NCBI GenBank assembly: GCA_013813955.1
Contig: JACCQW010000161.1
Coordinates: 1 to 6,562, forward strand
Length of the DNA stretch: 6,562 bases
Reading direction: 5' to 3'
Origin: Solirubrobacterales bacterium
GTDB lineage: Bacteria; Actinomycetota; Thermoleophilia; Solirubrobacterales; Solirubrobacteraceae
The translations under genes were made by a program, and so were the position numbers. Under the pieces are notes generated by a model. It had not been told where the DNA came from. It was given only the letters and a program-made list of their open reading frames with translations, and made no database searches. Positions 1 to 6,562 of this stretch are shown piece after piece (position 1 is the first letter of the stretch; every line of letters begins with the position of its first letter).

Positions 1-216
1 CCGCAGGGCGCGCTGCGACGGCGAGGGCAGCAGCCCGGCGATCGTCTCGGCGTCACCCGCCGCTCGTGCGCCGAGAAAGGCCAGGGTCACGTGCAGGTTC
101 TCCTGCGGCACCCGCCGCACGGCCGCCGGGGCCGCCCGGTCACACCACGCGGCCAGCGCGGCGCGTACGTCGTCGGGCATTTCTAGAGCGACGAAGAGGC
201 GCGCCCGGGCGCTCAC
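1..216 (-). CDS. thpR: RNA 2',3'-cyclic phosphodiesterase (2H phosphoesterase), N-terminal part
   Basis: This is the first 72 codons of a ThpR/LigT-type 2H phosphoesterase; the rest lies beyond the left edge. Translating the minus strand from a GTG gives a protein starting [16 protein letters not shown], the usual first strand of the family. At residues 39-49 follows [11 protein letters not shown], which contains the first of the two catalytic H-x-T motifs (His42, Thr44). The second motif would be off-window. Family members are about 180-190 residues long, so a little over a third is visible. The known activity is hydrolysis of RNA 2',3'-cyclic phosphate ends to 2'-phosphates; in some bacteria the reverse 2'-5' ligation has been seen in vitro. 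The GTG overlaps the cinA stop as GTGA, and no good Shine-Dalgarno sequence precedes it, so translation is probably coupled to cinA. The family call is secure, but physiological role is poorly known in any bacterium. Confidence 0.9.
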   Translation of the reverse strand, partial: MSARARLFVALEMPDDVRAALAAWCDRAAPAAVRRVPQENLHVTLAFLGARAAGDAETIAGLLPSPSQRALR

Positions 217-1562
217 GCGCGCCGCGTGGCCTCGCCTGCGGGCAGCCCGACGCCGCCCTCATGGGCACCCTCGGCGACGTCGGTGATCAACAGCCGGCGG
301 ACGAGGTGCATGGCCACCGTGGTCGAGCGGTCGCGGATGTCCGCGCGGCCGCCCGGCAGGTGCACGCTGCGCACGAGGCGCCGGCCGTCGCGGTGGCTGA
401 CCGCGAACCACACGAGCCCCACGGGCTTGGCCTCGGTCCCCCCGTCGGGCCCCGCGATGCCGGTGATCCCCACCCCGACGTCGGCGCCGACGCGCTCGCG
501 CGCCCCGTCGGCCAACGCGGCGGCGACCTCGCCGGACACCGCGCCGTGGGTCTCGATGAGCGAGGGATCGACGCCGACGAGCTTGATCTTCGCTTCGTCG
601 GAGTACACGACGAAGCCGCCGAGCACGGCGCCCGACGAGCCCGGCCGCTCGGTCAGCCGCGCGGAGAGCAGACCGGCGGTGCACGACTCGGCGACCGCGA
701 TGGTCTCCTCGGCTTCGGCCAGCAGATCGGCGACCTGCTCGTCGATCAGCCGGCCGTCCTCGGAGAAGAGCGTGTCGGCATGGCGCTCACGCACGACGGA
801 CGCCCACGCCTCGTAGGCGTCCGCGTCGGCGGGCTCGTAGCGCGTTACGACCTCGACCTCCCCGCGGCGCAGGCACGTCGTGATCTCCAGGCGCTCCAGC
901 GCGACATCCCGCCGGCGCGCGACCCGCAGGGTCTCGGCGATCTCCGACTCCGGAATGCCGAAGAGGCGCAGCATGCCCTGGCGGTAGGAGACCGCCCGGG
1001 CGACGGCGGACCGGAACGCGGGCGTCGCCTTCGCCGCCTCCCACATGGGCTGCAGCTCGCGCGGAGGGCCCGGGAGCACGAGCACGCCGGGCCCGTCCTC
1101 CCCCTCCGGCGGCGGCACGACGAGCCCGGGCGCCGTCCCGACCGGGTCGAGCACCGTCGACCCCGCGGGGATCACCGCCTGCTTGCGGTTGGCCGCGCGG
1201 ACGCCGTCGGGGTCCAGATCGGGCCAGCGCCGCAGCAACGGGCGCAGGATCTCCGCGATGCGCGACTCGAGCGCCTCGTCGAGCACCATCTCGCGCCGCT
1301 GGTAGCGCCCGACGACGTCGGCCGTCAGGTCGTCCTCGGTGGGGCCCAGGCCGCCGGTGGTGATGAGCAGGTCACAGCCCTGGGCCGCGAGGTGGCGCAG
1401 GCTCGCCAACACGTCGTCGGGACGATCGGCGACGATCACGGTACCCGCGAGCTCGACGCCGATCTCCAGCAGGCGCTCAGCCAGCCACGGGCCGTTGCGA
1501 TCGGTCACCCGGCCGGTCAGCACCTCGGTGCCGGTCACCACGATCCCCGCGCGGGCGCTCAC
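213..1562 (-). CDS. cinA: CinA-family protein: MoCF-like domain fused to nicotinamide-nucleotide amidase (PncC) domain
   Basis: A full-length two-domain CinA of 449 residues. The N-terminal half is the MoCF/MoaB-like (COG1058) domain: GTEVLTG at residues 11-17 and [17 protein letters not shown] at 68-84, the family signature. A linker with [14 protein letters not shown] follows, as in other CinA proteins. The C-terminal PncC domain (about residues 275-430) carries ESCTAG with the predicted nucleophile Ser293, then [15 protein letters not shown] and [16 protein letters not shown]. In characterised homologues PncC deamidates NMN to nicotinate mononucleotide, and the MoCF-like domain has ADP-ribose pyrophosphatase activity, so the protein probably works in NAD by-product recycling in the cytoplasm. 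The name comes from competence induction in streptococci; nothing here shows such a role. The start is a GTG overlapping the rodZ-like stop (GTGA) and the stop overlaps the thpR GTG, so it sits coupled in the operon. Both domains look intact. Confidence 0.95.
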   Translation of the reverse strand: MSARAGIVVTGTEVLTGRVTDRNGPWLAERLLEIGVELAGTVIVADRPDDVLASLRHLAAQGCDLLITTGGLGPTEDDLTADVVGRYQRREMVLDEALESRIAEILRPLLRRWPDLDPDGVRAANRKQAVIPAGSTVLDPVGTAPGLVVPPPEGEDGPGVLVLPGPPRELQPMWEAAKATPAFRSAVARAVSYRQGMLRLFGIPESEIAETLRVARRRDVALERLEITTCLRRGEVEVVTRYEPADADAYEAWASVVRERHADTLFSEDGRLIDEQVADLLAEAEETIAVAESCTAGLLSARLTERPGSSGAVLGGFVVYSDEAKIKLVGVDPSLIETHGAVSGEVAAALADGARERVGADVGVGITGIAGPDGGTEAKPVGLVWFAVSHRDGRRLVRSVHLPGGRADIRDRSTTVAMHLVRRLLITDVAEGAHEGGVGLPAGEATRRA

Positions 1563-2353
1563 CGGCAGGTCGGGCGCTCGTCGGCGGACAGCGGCCGGCG
1601 CCCCCGGCGCGGGGTGATCTCCAGGCCGATCGGCCCGGACGACGGCTCGAGCGTCCTCGGCCTGCGGTTGATGCGCAGGCGCACGTTGTTGTTGCCCACC
1701 GTCAGGCGGAAGCGCCGGGAGCGGAACACGCCGGTCGCGTCCCCGGCTTGCAGGGTCTCACCGTTCACGAGCGTCCGGTCGCCCCCGCGCAGGCAGACGA
1801 AGACCGGGCCGGTGGCCACGATCTGCAGGCGCACGCGCCGCGGGCGGGGCGGCCGCTCTGGCGCATCGGAATCGTCGTCTGCGGACGGGGCAGGCTCCGC
1901 GGGCCGGTCGTCGGTGGCAGTGCCCGTCGAGCTACCGATCGTGCTCGCCCGCGTGGGCTCGTCGTCGTCACTGCTCTGGCCCAGCGCGTACAGCGCGACG
2001 ACGAGCCCCGCGAACACGACGCCGATGACGACGCCGCGCGGGATCAGCGGGCCGGAGCGCCGCCGGCGCTCGAGGCCCGGCGCAGCCGCGGAGATCGGCT
2101 GCATCTCCACGTCGCTGAGGTTCTCGTGGCGCAGCTTGTACTCGTCGACGAGCAGCTTGGCGTCGAGGTCCAGCGCTTCGGCGTAGGTGCGCAGGAAGCT
2201 CTTGACGTACGTGGAGCCGGGCAGCAGCTCCCACTCCTCGTTCTCCAGGGCGCGCAGGTACTTGGCCCGGATCTTCGTCTCGGTCTCGATCTCCGAGATG
2301 TCGATCCTGGCACGCATCCGCGCTTCGCGCAGGGTGGACCCGATCTCCGGCAT
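1559..2353 (-). CDS. rodZ: RodZ-like membrane protein with cytoplasmic HTH and extracytoplasmic DUF4115 domain
   Basis: 264 residues with the RodZ layout. Residues about 4-72 form an Xre-like helix-turn-helix domain (HTH_25): GSTLREAR, then a region with [15 protein letters not shown] and [18 protein letters not shown] basic patch (RRRR at 96-99) precedes one transmembrane helix at about 106-124, so the N-terminus should be cytoplasmic. Residues about 127-173 are a Ser/Thr/Asp/Pro-rich linker. Residues about 174-250 fit the C-terminal DUF4115 beta domain ([18 protein letters not shown], then [19 protein letters not shown]). In E. coli RodZ anchors MreB to the membrane and supports rod shape; the HTH makes protein contacts rather than binding DNA. 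Whether this organism has MreB is unknown, so the partner is inferred. The ATG lies 12 bases after the ftsK stop with no clear ribosome binding site, suggesting translation by readthrough ribosomes from ftsK. It could also be annotated simply as an HTH/DUF4115 protein. Confidence 0.88.
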   Translation of the reverse strand: MPEIGSTLREARMRARIDISEIETETKIRAKYLRALENEEWELLPGSTYVKSFLRTYAEALDLDAKLLVDEYKLRHENLSDVEMQPISAAAPGLERRRRSGPLIPRGVVIGVVFAGLVVALYALGQSSDDDEPTRASTIGSSTGTATDDRPAEPAPSADDDSDAPERPPRPRRVRLQIVATGPVFVCLRGGDRTLVNGETLQAGDATGVFRSRRFRLTVGNNNVRLRINRRPRTLEPSSGPIGLEITPRRGRRPLSADERPTCR

Positions 2354-2365
2354 CGGGACGAGAGG

Positions 2366-4885
2366 CTACTCGTGGACGGGCACAGGCTCGGGCTCAGCGG
2401 CCGGATCCGCCCCCGTCCGCCCCGGCGAGCGTTCACGCTCGCGCAGGTTGACGATGAAGCGCTCGACGTCGCCCTCACCGACCAGCACCTGCCGTGGCTT
2501 GGAGCCCTCGTAGCCGCTGATCACGCCACGGCGCTCGAGCATGTCGATCACCCGGCCGGCGCGGGTGTAGCCCAGCCGCAACCGGCGCTGCAGCATCGAC
2601 GTCGACGCGGTGCCCATCTCGGCGACCAGGCGGATCGCGTCCTCCAGCAGCGGGTCCTCGTCGGGGCTGAAGCCGTCGTCGGCCGCCGCCGAATCGGCCC
2701 CGCCAGCGGCTTCGCCCTCGACCTCCTCGAGCAGGTCCTCGCGCAACTCCGGCTCGCCCTGCTTGCGCCAGAACTCCGTGAGCACCTCGATCTGCGGCTC
2801 GTCGATGTAGGCGCCCTGGATGCGCTGCAGGCGCGAGGAGCCCACGGGCGAGAAGAGCATGTCGCCCTGCCCAAGCAACGACTCCGCGCCGTTCTGGTCG
2901 AGGATCACGCGCGAGTCGGTCTGCGAGGAGACCGCGAAAGCGATCCGCGACGGCACGTTGGCCTTGATCATCCCGGTGATGACGTCCACGCGCGGGGACT
3001 GCGTGGCCAGCACGAGGTGGATGCCGACCGCGCGCGCCTTCTGGGCCAGGCGGATGATCGAGTCCTCGACGTCTGCGGGGGCGACCATCATCAGGTCGGC
3101 CAGCTCGTCGATGACGCACAGGATGTAGGGCAGCGGAGGCTCGCCGCGCTTGGCCCGCGAGCGGTTGAGCTCGACGAGCGACCGCGTCTTGGCCAGCGAC
3201 ATGATCGAGTATCGCCCCTCCATCTCCTTGACGAGGTTCTGCAGCGCGTTGGCGGCCATCCGCGGGCTCGTGATGACGGGCGTGAGCAGATGGGGGATCG
3301 ACTCGTAGTGGTTGAGCTCGACCTGCTTGGGATCGATGAGCACGAGGCGCAGCTCATGCGGCGTGGCGCGCAGCAGGACGCTGCAGAGCATCGCGTTGAT
3401 CGCGGCGGACTTGCCCGCGCCGGTGGTGCCCGCGACCAGCAGGTGGGGCATCTTGGCCAGGTCGGCCCCGATCGCCTTGCCGCTGACGTCCTTGCCCAGC
3501 CACACCGTCATCGGCGACCAGCCGGCGGGAGCGTCCTGGAACACATCGCCGAGTTGCACGATGCGCCGGCGCAGGTTGGGGACTTCGACGCCGACCGCGG
3601 TCTTGCCCGGGATCGGGGCGAGGATGCGGATGTCGGTGGCGGCCAGCGCGTAGGCCAGGTCGTCCTTGAGCTGGGCGACCTTGCTCATCTTGATGCCGGG
3701 CGCCAGGCGCAGCTCGAAGCGCGTGATGTGCGGGCCGGCGACCGTGCCCACGATCTTGGACTGCACGCCGAAGTGCCCCAGCGCCTCGACGAGGCGGGCG
3801 GCGGTCTTCTCCTGGCCGGCGGTGTCCGGGCGCGTCTGCTCTGCGCTCGAGCGTTTCAGCACGTCGGCGCGCGGCAGGCGCCACTCGTAGTCGGGGTCGT
3901 CGGTGATCGTGCCGCGCAGCCGGCCCTGCGGGGTGAGGTCCTCGGGGCGGATGCGCATGACCGCACCCGCGACCTCGGGATCGTCGGGCTCCGGGTCGGG
4001 CTCGCGCTCCGGCGGCTCGGGACCGGGCTCGTGCTCGGCGGGATCCTCGTCGTCGTGGTGTTCGCCGGGCACGGGCTCGCCGAACAGGTCGGGGTAGCGC
4101 TCGGCGCCATCCAGCGACGGCGCCTCGACGTGGGTGGAGCGGATGACGACCTCGGCCTCCCGGGGCTCCGGCGGGCGCAGGGGGCGCGGCTCGCGGGCGG
4201 TCTCGCCGCCGAGATCGGGTCCGGGACCGGGGCCCCGTGCCCGCTCCGGACACCGGGCTGGAACCGCGCTGCGCAGCGCCCGCGTCGTGTCGGCGAAACC
4301 GGATCCCGTCGCGCGCAGCACACCCGCCACCGACGCGCCGGTGAGCAGCAGCACCCCGGCACAGAACAGGAACACCGCGACGATGTGCGCGCCGATCGTG
4401 GAGACGAGCTTGGAGGCCGCGTACAGAAGCGCGTCGCCCGCGATCCCGCCGCGATCCTCGAAGTACGGCTCGTTGAAGAAGCCGGGACGGGCCCCCTCGG
4501 GGCCCAGGCCGAGGGTCCCCGCCGCGAGCGCCAGCGTCAGCGCCGCGAACAGGCACAGCGCACCGGCGCGAAACGGGCGCACGGCGGGGAGCACGGGGCG
4601 CAGGACCAGGATCGCCCCCGCGGCGACCACGGCGACGGGCGTGAGGTAGCTGACCTGGCCGACGAGGTAGGACAAACTGTCCGTGGCCGCCTCGCCCGCG
4701 GTGCCGCCGTCCCAGCCGAGGTACACCGGGAAGGCTAGAAAGACGCCGGCAGCGACGAGCGCGAGTCCGATGAGGTCGCGGTGGCGCTGCTCGAGCACCG
4801 GCATGTGCATCCCGGCCAGCACGGAGCGCCGCGCGCGCGCGCGGGGCTTGGAGCGACGGGATGCGGGCTTGCGGGCAGCGGCCAT
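2366..4885 (-). CDS. ftsK: DNA translocase FtsK/SpoIIIE
   Basis: 839 residues, complete. After a very basic N-terminus (residues 1-25) come four predicted membrane helices (about 37-57, 74-95, 106-127, 164-188). A Pro/acidic linker of about 145 residues follows, with the densest Asp/Glu/Pro stretch at 270-304. The motor consists of an alpha domain (about 335-425) and a RecA-like beta domain (about 440-710) with Walker A GTTGAGKS at 486-493, IDPKQVELNHY at 517-527 and Walker B YILCVIDE at 587-594. A winged-helix gamma domain occupies 744-803 (LGYTRAGRVIDMLERRG). In homologues a membrane-anchored hexamer pumps chromosomal DNA through the closing septum, and gamma reads polar DNA motifs and activates XerCD. 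The size is typical of Gram-positive FtsK/SpoIIIE. The ATG at 4885 is the first possible start after an in-frame stop and has no good Shine-Dalgarno; Met26 or Met28 are alternatives. It is first in the leftward operon. The TAG stop is 12 bases before the rodZ-like ATG. Confidence 0.97.
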   Translation of the reverse strand: MAAARKPASRRSKPRARARRSVLAGMHMPVLEQRHRDLIGLALVAAGVFLAFPVYLGWDGGTAGEAATDSLSYLVGQVSYLTPVAVVAAGAILVLRPVLPAVRPFRAGALCLFAALTLALAAGTLGLGPEGARPGFFNEPYFEDRGGIAGDALLYAASKLVSTIGAHIVAVFLFCAGVLLLTGASVAGVLRATGSGFADTTRALRSAVPARCPERARGPGPGPDLGGETAREPRPLRPPEPREAEVVIRSTHVEAPSLDGAERYPDLFGEPVPGEHHDDEDPAEHEPGPEPPEREPDPEPDDPEVAGAVMRIRPEDLTPQGRLRGTITDDPDYEWRLPRADVLKRSSAEQTRPDTAGQEKTAARLVEALGHFGVQSKIVGTVAGPHITRFELRLAPGIKMSKVAQLKDDLAYALAATDIRILAPIPGKTAVGVEVPNLRRRIVQLGDVFQDAPAGWSPMTVWLGKDVSGKAIGADLAKMPHLLVAGTTGAGKSAAINAMLCSVLLRATPHELRLVLIDPKQVELNHYESIPHLLTPVITSPRMAANALQNLVKEMEGRYSIMSLAKTRSLVELNRSRAKRGEPPLPYILCVIDELADLMMVAPADVEDSIIRLAQKARAVGIHLVLATQSPRVDVITGMIKANVPSRIAFAVSSQTDSRVILDQNGAESLLGQGDMLFSPVGSSRLQRIQGAYIDEPQIEVLTEFWRKQGEPELREDLLEEVEGEAAGGADSAAADDGFSPDEDPLLEDAIRLVAEMGTASTSMLQRRLRLGYTRAGRVIDMLERRGVISGYEGSKPRQVLVGEGDVERFIVNLRERERSPGRTGADPAAEPEPVPVHE

Positions 4886-4968
4886 GGGCGGCGCCGTCTG
4901 TCTTCGACGCCGGCCGGGCGCCCTCCTGCTTCACCCGTCGTTCATCGCTCGCGCCTAGGGTTCGCCGG
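4886..4968. other. Divergent intergenic region between ftsK and the ABC transporter operon
   Basis: This 83-base gap separates the two divergent starts and is the only non-coding stretch of any length in the window. It must hold any local promoters for both directions unless these lie inside the neighbouring genes. On the plus strand a TAGGGT -10-like hexamer is visible (annotated separately). On the minus strand I find no TAnnnT hexamer at a sensible distance from the ftsK ATG, so its promoter is not identified. A CCTAGG palindrome at 4954-4959 overlaps the plus-strand hexamer. No hairpin with a T-tract or other RNA structure is evident. Confidence 0.7.
4956..4961 (+). promoter_or_regulatory. 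Putative -10 element (TAGGGT) of a leaderless promoter for the ABC transporter operon
   Basis: TAGGGT fits the TAnnnT consensus of actinobacterial housekeeping sigma factors. It is followed by exactly 7 bases (TCGCCGG) and then the ATG at 4969. That spacing puts the expected transcription start at or next to the A of the ATG, the known geometry of leaderless genes, which are common in Actinobacteria. No convincing -35 is present: TTCACC at 4930-4935 would need a 20-base spacer. AGGG within the same hexamer, 8 bases before the ATG, could instead serve as a weak Shine-Dalgarno sequence. TA dinucleotides are rare in DNA this GC-rich, which helps the case, but it remains a prediction. Confidence 0.5.
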
Positions 4969-5634
4969 ATGGGCGTGGTCGAGGCGCGCGGGCTGGTGAG
5001 GACGTTCGGCCGGGGCCGGGCGGCACGGCGCGTGCTCGACGGCGCCGACCTGTCGGTGGCCGGCGGCGAGACCGTCGCGGTGGTGGGCCGGTCGGGGTCG
5101 GGGAAGTCGACCCTGTTGCACCTGCTCGGGGCCCTGGACCGGCCCGAGGCAGGGACGATCTCGCTGGACGGCCGGCGTGTGAACGGCCGCCCCGAGCGCG
5201 AGCTGACCCGCATCCGCGCGCGCAGCGTGGGGTTCGTCTTCCAGTCCTTTCACCTCGTGCCGGAGCTCAGCGGCGCCGAGAACGTGCGCCTGGCCGCGCG
5301 GCTGCCCGGCGCGCACCCCGACGCGGTCGGGCGCGCCGGCTCGCTGGTGGAGGACCTGGGGCTCTCCGAGGCCGCGGGCCGCCTCCCCCACGAGCTCTCC
5401 GGTGGTGAGCAGCAGCGCTTCGCCGTCGCCCGCGCGCTGGTCAACGACCCGGCGGTGGTGCTCGCCGACGAACCGACCGGCAACCTCGATCCGGCCGCGG
5501 GCGCCCAGGTGCTGGGCCTGCTGCGTGCGGCCGCTGGCGACGGGCGCGCGGTGGTGCTCGTGACCCACGAGCGCAGCGCCACCGACATCGCCGACCGCGT
5601 GCTGCGCCTCGAGGACGGGCGGCTGGTCGGATGA
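4969..5634 (+). CDS. ABC transporter ATP-binding protein, MacB/LolD-type
   Basis: 221 residues when started at the ATG at 4969. An upstream ATG in the same frame at 4861 would overlap the ftsK start and add a non-homologous tail, so I reject it. All ATPase motifs are present: Walker A GRSGSGKST (40-48), Q-loop Gln92 in FVFQSFHLVPELSGAENV, signature LSGGEQQR (143-150), Walker B VVLADEP (163-169), D-loop NLD (172-174) and H-loop His200. The FQSFHLVPxLxxxENV pattern, small size and partner point to the MacB/LolD/FtsE group, whose dimers drive mechanotransmission in the permease and not transport across a classical channel. The TGA stop overlaps the permease ATG as ATGA, so the two are coupled. 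Members of this group export lipids, antimicrobial peptides or macrolides, or release lipoproteins; the substrate here cannot be told. The family call is secure. Confidence 0.95.
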   Translation: MGVVEARGLVRTFGRGRAARRVLDGADLSVAGGETVAVVGRSGSGKSTLLHLLGALDRPEAGTISLDGRRVNGRPERELTRIRARSVGFVFQSFHLVPELSGAENVRLAARLPGAHPDAVGRAGSLVEDLGLSEAAGRLPHELSGGEQQRFAVARALVNDPAVVLADEPTGNLDPAAGAQVLGLLRAAAGDGRAVVLVTHERSATDIADRVLRLEDGRLVG

Positions 5635-6562
5635 GGGCCGTGCTGGCCGAGGGCCTGCGCCGGGCGCGCGCCGGCGGCCGACGGACGATCCTGGCCGCTG
5701 TCGGCGTCGCGCTCGCCGCGGCGATGCTGGGGACCGCCGTCACGGTCGCCTACTCGCTGAGCACGGGCTTCGAGCGCGCGGCCGACCGGGCGGACCTGCC
5801 CGACGTGCTCGCACGCTTCGCGTTCGCCGAGCGCGCGGAGGTCGACGAGCGGGTGCGCGCGCTGCCCAACCTGGCCGCCCGGGAGTACCGCACGGAGTTC
5901 ACGCGGATCCGCCTGCGCGCCAACGGCGAGCGCACGCGCCGCGGGATCGTGCACGCGGTGCGCCCCGGTCGGCGCGGCTATGCGGTGGTGGAGGGCCGCG
6001 ACATGCGCTCCAGCGCCGAGGAGGTCGTCGTGGAGCGCGGCGTCGCTCGCGCGTGGGACCTGGAGGTCGGCGATCAGATGCGCATCGAGGATCTCGGCTC
6101 GACGCGGGTGGTCGGGATCGCGGTGGGGCCCGACAACGTCGCCTTCCCGCTGGCCTCCGCGCCGCGCGTCTACCTGTCGGCCGCGGGACTGGAGCGCCGC
6201 TTCGGCGGACGCCTGCCGGTGAACGTCGCGCTGCTGTGGACGCACGACCGCGACCGCGTGGACGTCACGCTGCAGCAGGCGCGGGCGACCAGCTTCGGCA
6301 TCGCCGACCTGCGCTTCGTCACGCGCGACGGCGTGCGGGTCCTGATCGACCGCGCCGCGGGCATCGTCATCGCGTTGCTCGTCGCGCTCTCGCTCGTGGC
6401 CCTGGGCGCCGCGGGGGTGATGCTCGGTGTCGCCGCGCATGCTGACGTCCAGCGACGGCTGCCGGCGCTCGGCGTGCAGCGGGCGATCGGCTTCGACCGT
6501 CGCACCGTCGCCGGCGCACACGCGGTGAGCGCGGGGGTGGTCGCCCTCCCCGCGGGGGCGGC
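5631..6562 (+). CDS. ABC transporter permease, MacB/FtsX-type, N-terminal part
   Basis: An open frame of 310 codons running off the right edge, with an ATG overlapping the ATPase stop (ATGA). A first membrane helix is predicted at about residues 19-41. A large extracytoplasmic domain of about 200 residues follows (42-240), in the place of the MacB periplasmic core domain and containing VVEGRDMRSSAEEVVVERG and the beta-rich WDLEVGDQMRIEDLGSTRVVG. A second helix lies at about 245-269, and then a basic cytoplasmic segment with RRLPALGVQRAIGFDRR (275-291), the usual coupling-loop sequence of FtsX-domain permeases. A third helix seems to begin near 293. This is the first FtsX repeat; whether the protein has four helices (MacB-like) or about ten (two FtsX domains, common in actinobacteria) depends on sequence beyond the window. 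It should form the membrane partner of the preceding ATPase. Weak Shine-Dalgarno (GAGGA about 15 bases upstream) agrees with coupled translation. No substrate can be assigned. Confidence 0.9.
   Translation, partial: MRAVLAEGLRRARAGGRRTILAAVGVALAAAMLGTAVTVAYSLSTGFERAADRADLPDVLARFAFAERAEVDERVRALPNLAAREYRTEFTRIRLRANGERTRRGIVHAVRPGRRGYAVVEGRDMRSSAEEVVVERGVARAWDLEVGDQMRIEDLGSTRVVGIAVGPDNVAFPLASAPRVYLSAAGLERRFGGRLPVNVALLWTHDRDRVDVTLQQARATSFGIADLRFVTRDGVRVLIDRAAGIVIALLVALSLVALGAAGVMLGVAAHADVQRRLPALGVQRAIGFDRRTVAGAHAVSAGVVALPAGA

Noticed and set aside
66..2186. Plus-strand open frame of 706 codons opposite cinA and the rodZ-like gene
   Set aside because: It is antisense to two clearly conserved genes, is rich in Arg, Ala, Gly and Pro, and shows no domain. 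Long antisense frames are expected when third codon positions are nearly all G or C.
1748..4738. Plus-strand open frame of 996 codons opposite the rodZ-like gene and ftsK
   Set aside because: Although longer than any real gene here, its residues are low-complexity runs of Arg, Gly, Asp, Leu and His with no recognisable motif, while the minus strand encodes an intact FtsK with all motifs.
4931..4945. Four-codon minus-strand leader peptide (ATG to TGA) upstream of ftsK
   Set aside because: Too short to support as a gene from sequence alone; mentioned only with the ftsK start finding.
4861..4968. N-terminal extension of the ABC ATPase from an ATG at 4861
   Set aside because: It would overlap the ftsK start, adds 36 residues not typical of the family, and the ATG at 4969 gives the expected family length and follows a -10-like hexamer.
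3354..5213. Minus-strand open frame of 619 codons overlapping ftsK and the ABC ATPase
   Set aside because: It is a shifted frame of ftsK that extends into antisense of the ATPase gene; its product is Arg/Ala/Pro-rich without domains.
5250..6521. Minus-strand open frame of 423 codons opposite the ABC transporter genes
   Set aside because: The plus strand encodes a canonical ATPase and an FtsX-type permease here; the antisense product is compositional noise.
1..6562. RNA genes, CRISPR arrays, insertion sequences, attachment sites, terminators and long repeats
   Set aside because: By eye I saw no tRNA or rRNA sequence, regularly spaced repeats, transposase or terminal inverted repeats, and no hairpin followed by a T-tract. 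Almost no non-coding space is available for them.

Overview
The window is very GC-rich, with strong G/C preference at third codon positions and GTG starts on two genes. Long antisense open frames occur throughout, as expected at this base composition. Gene content and protein style (an Actinobacteria-like FtsK, a RodZ-like HTH/DUF4115 protein, CinA next to ThpR) suggest a high-GC actinobacterium. The Thermoleophilia (Solirubrobacterales) are my best guess, but this is an inference from protein flavour and not a phylogenetic result.

Layout: two divergent transcription units leave an 83-base gap at 4886-4968. Leftward on the minus strand, in order of transcription, are ftsK (DNA translocase, 839 aa), a rodZ-like gene (264 aa), cinA (449 aa) and the first 72 codons of thpR, which runs off the left edge. 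ftsK and rodZ are 12 bases apart. rodZ/cinA and cinA/thpR each overlap by 4 bases in a GTGA arrangement, so this looks like one translationally coupled operon. Rightward on the plus strand are an ABC transporter ATPase of the MacB/LolD type (221 aa) and a MacB/FtsX-type permease. The pair overlaps by ATGA, and the permease is cut by the right edge after 310 codons. A TAGGGT hexamer exactly 7 bases before the ATPase start suggests a leaderless transcript.

How the genes fit together: the leftward operon joins chromosome segregation at the septum (FtsK), a membrane-anchored morphogenesis-type protein (RodZ-like), pyridine nucleotide clean-up (CinA) and a 2H phosphoesterase acting on RNA 2',3'-cyclic phosphates (ThpR). 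In many actinobacteria and relatives such a cluster lies just upstream of recA, which would be off the left edge here. The rightward pair is one transport system that probably exports or extracts a lipid, peptide or drug; its substrate cannot be told from sequence.

I see no RNA gene, mobile element, CRISPR array, long repeat or evident new system. Nearly every base is accounted for by conserved housekeeping-type genes, so the findings below are modest.
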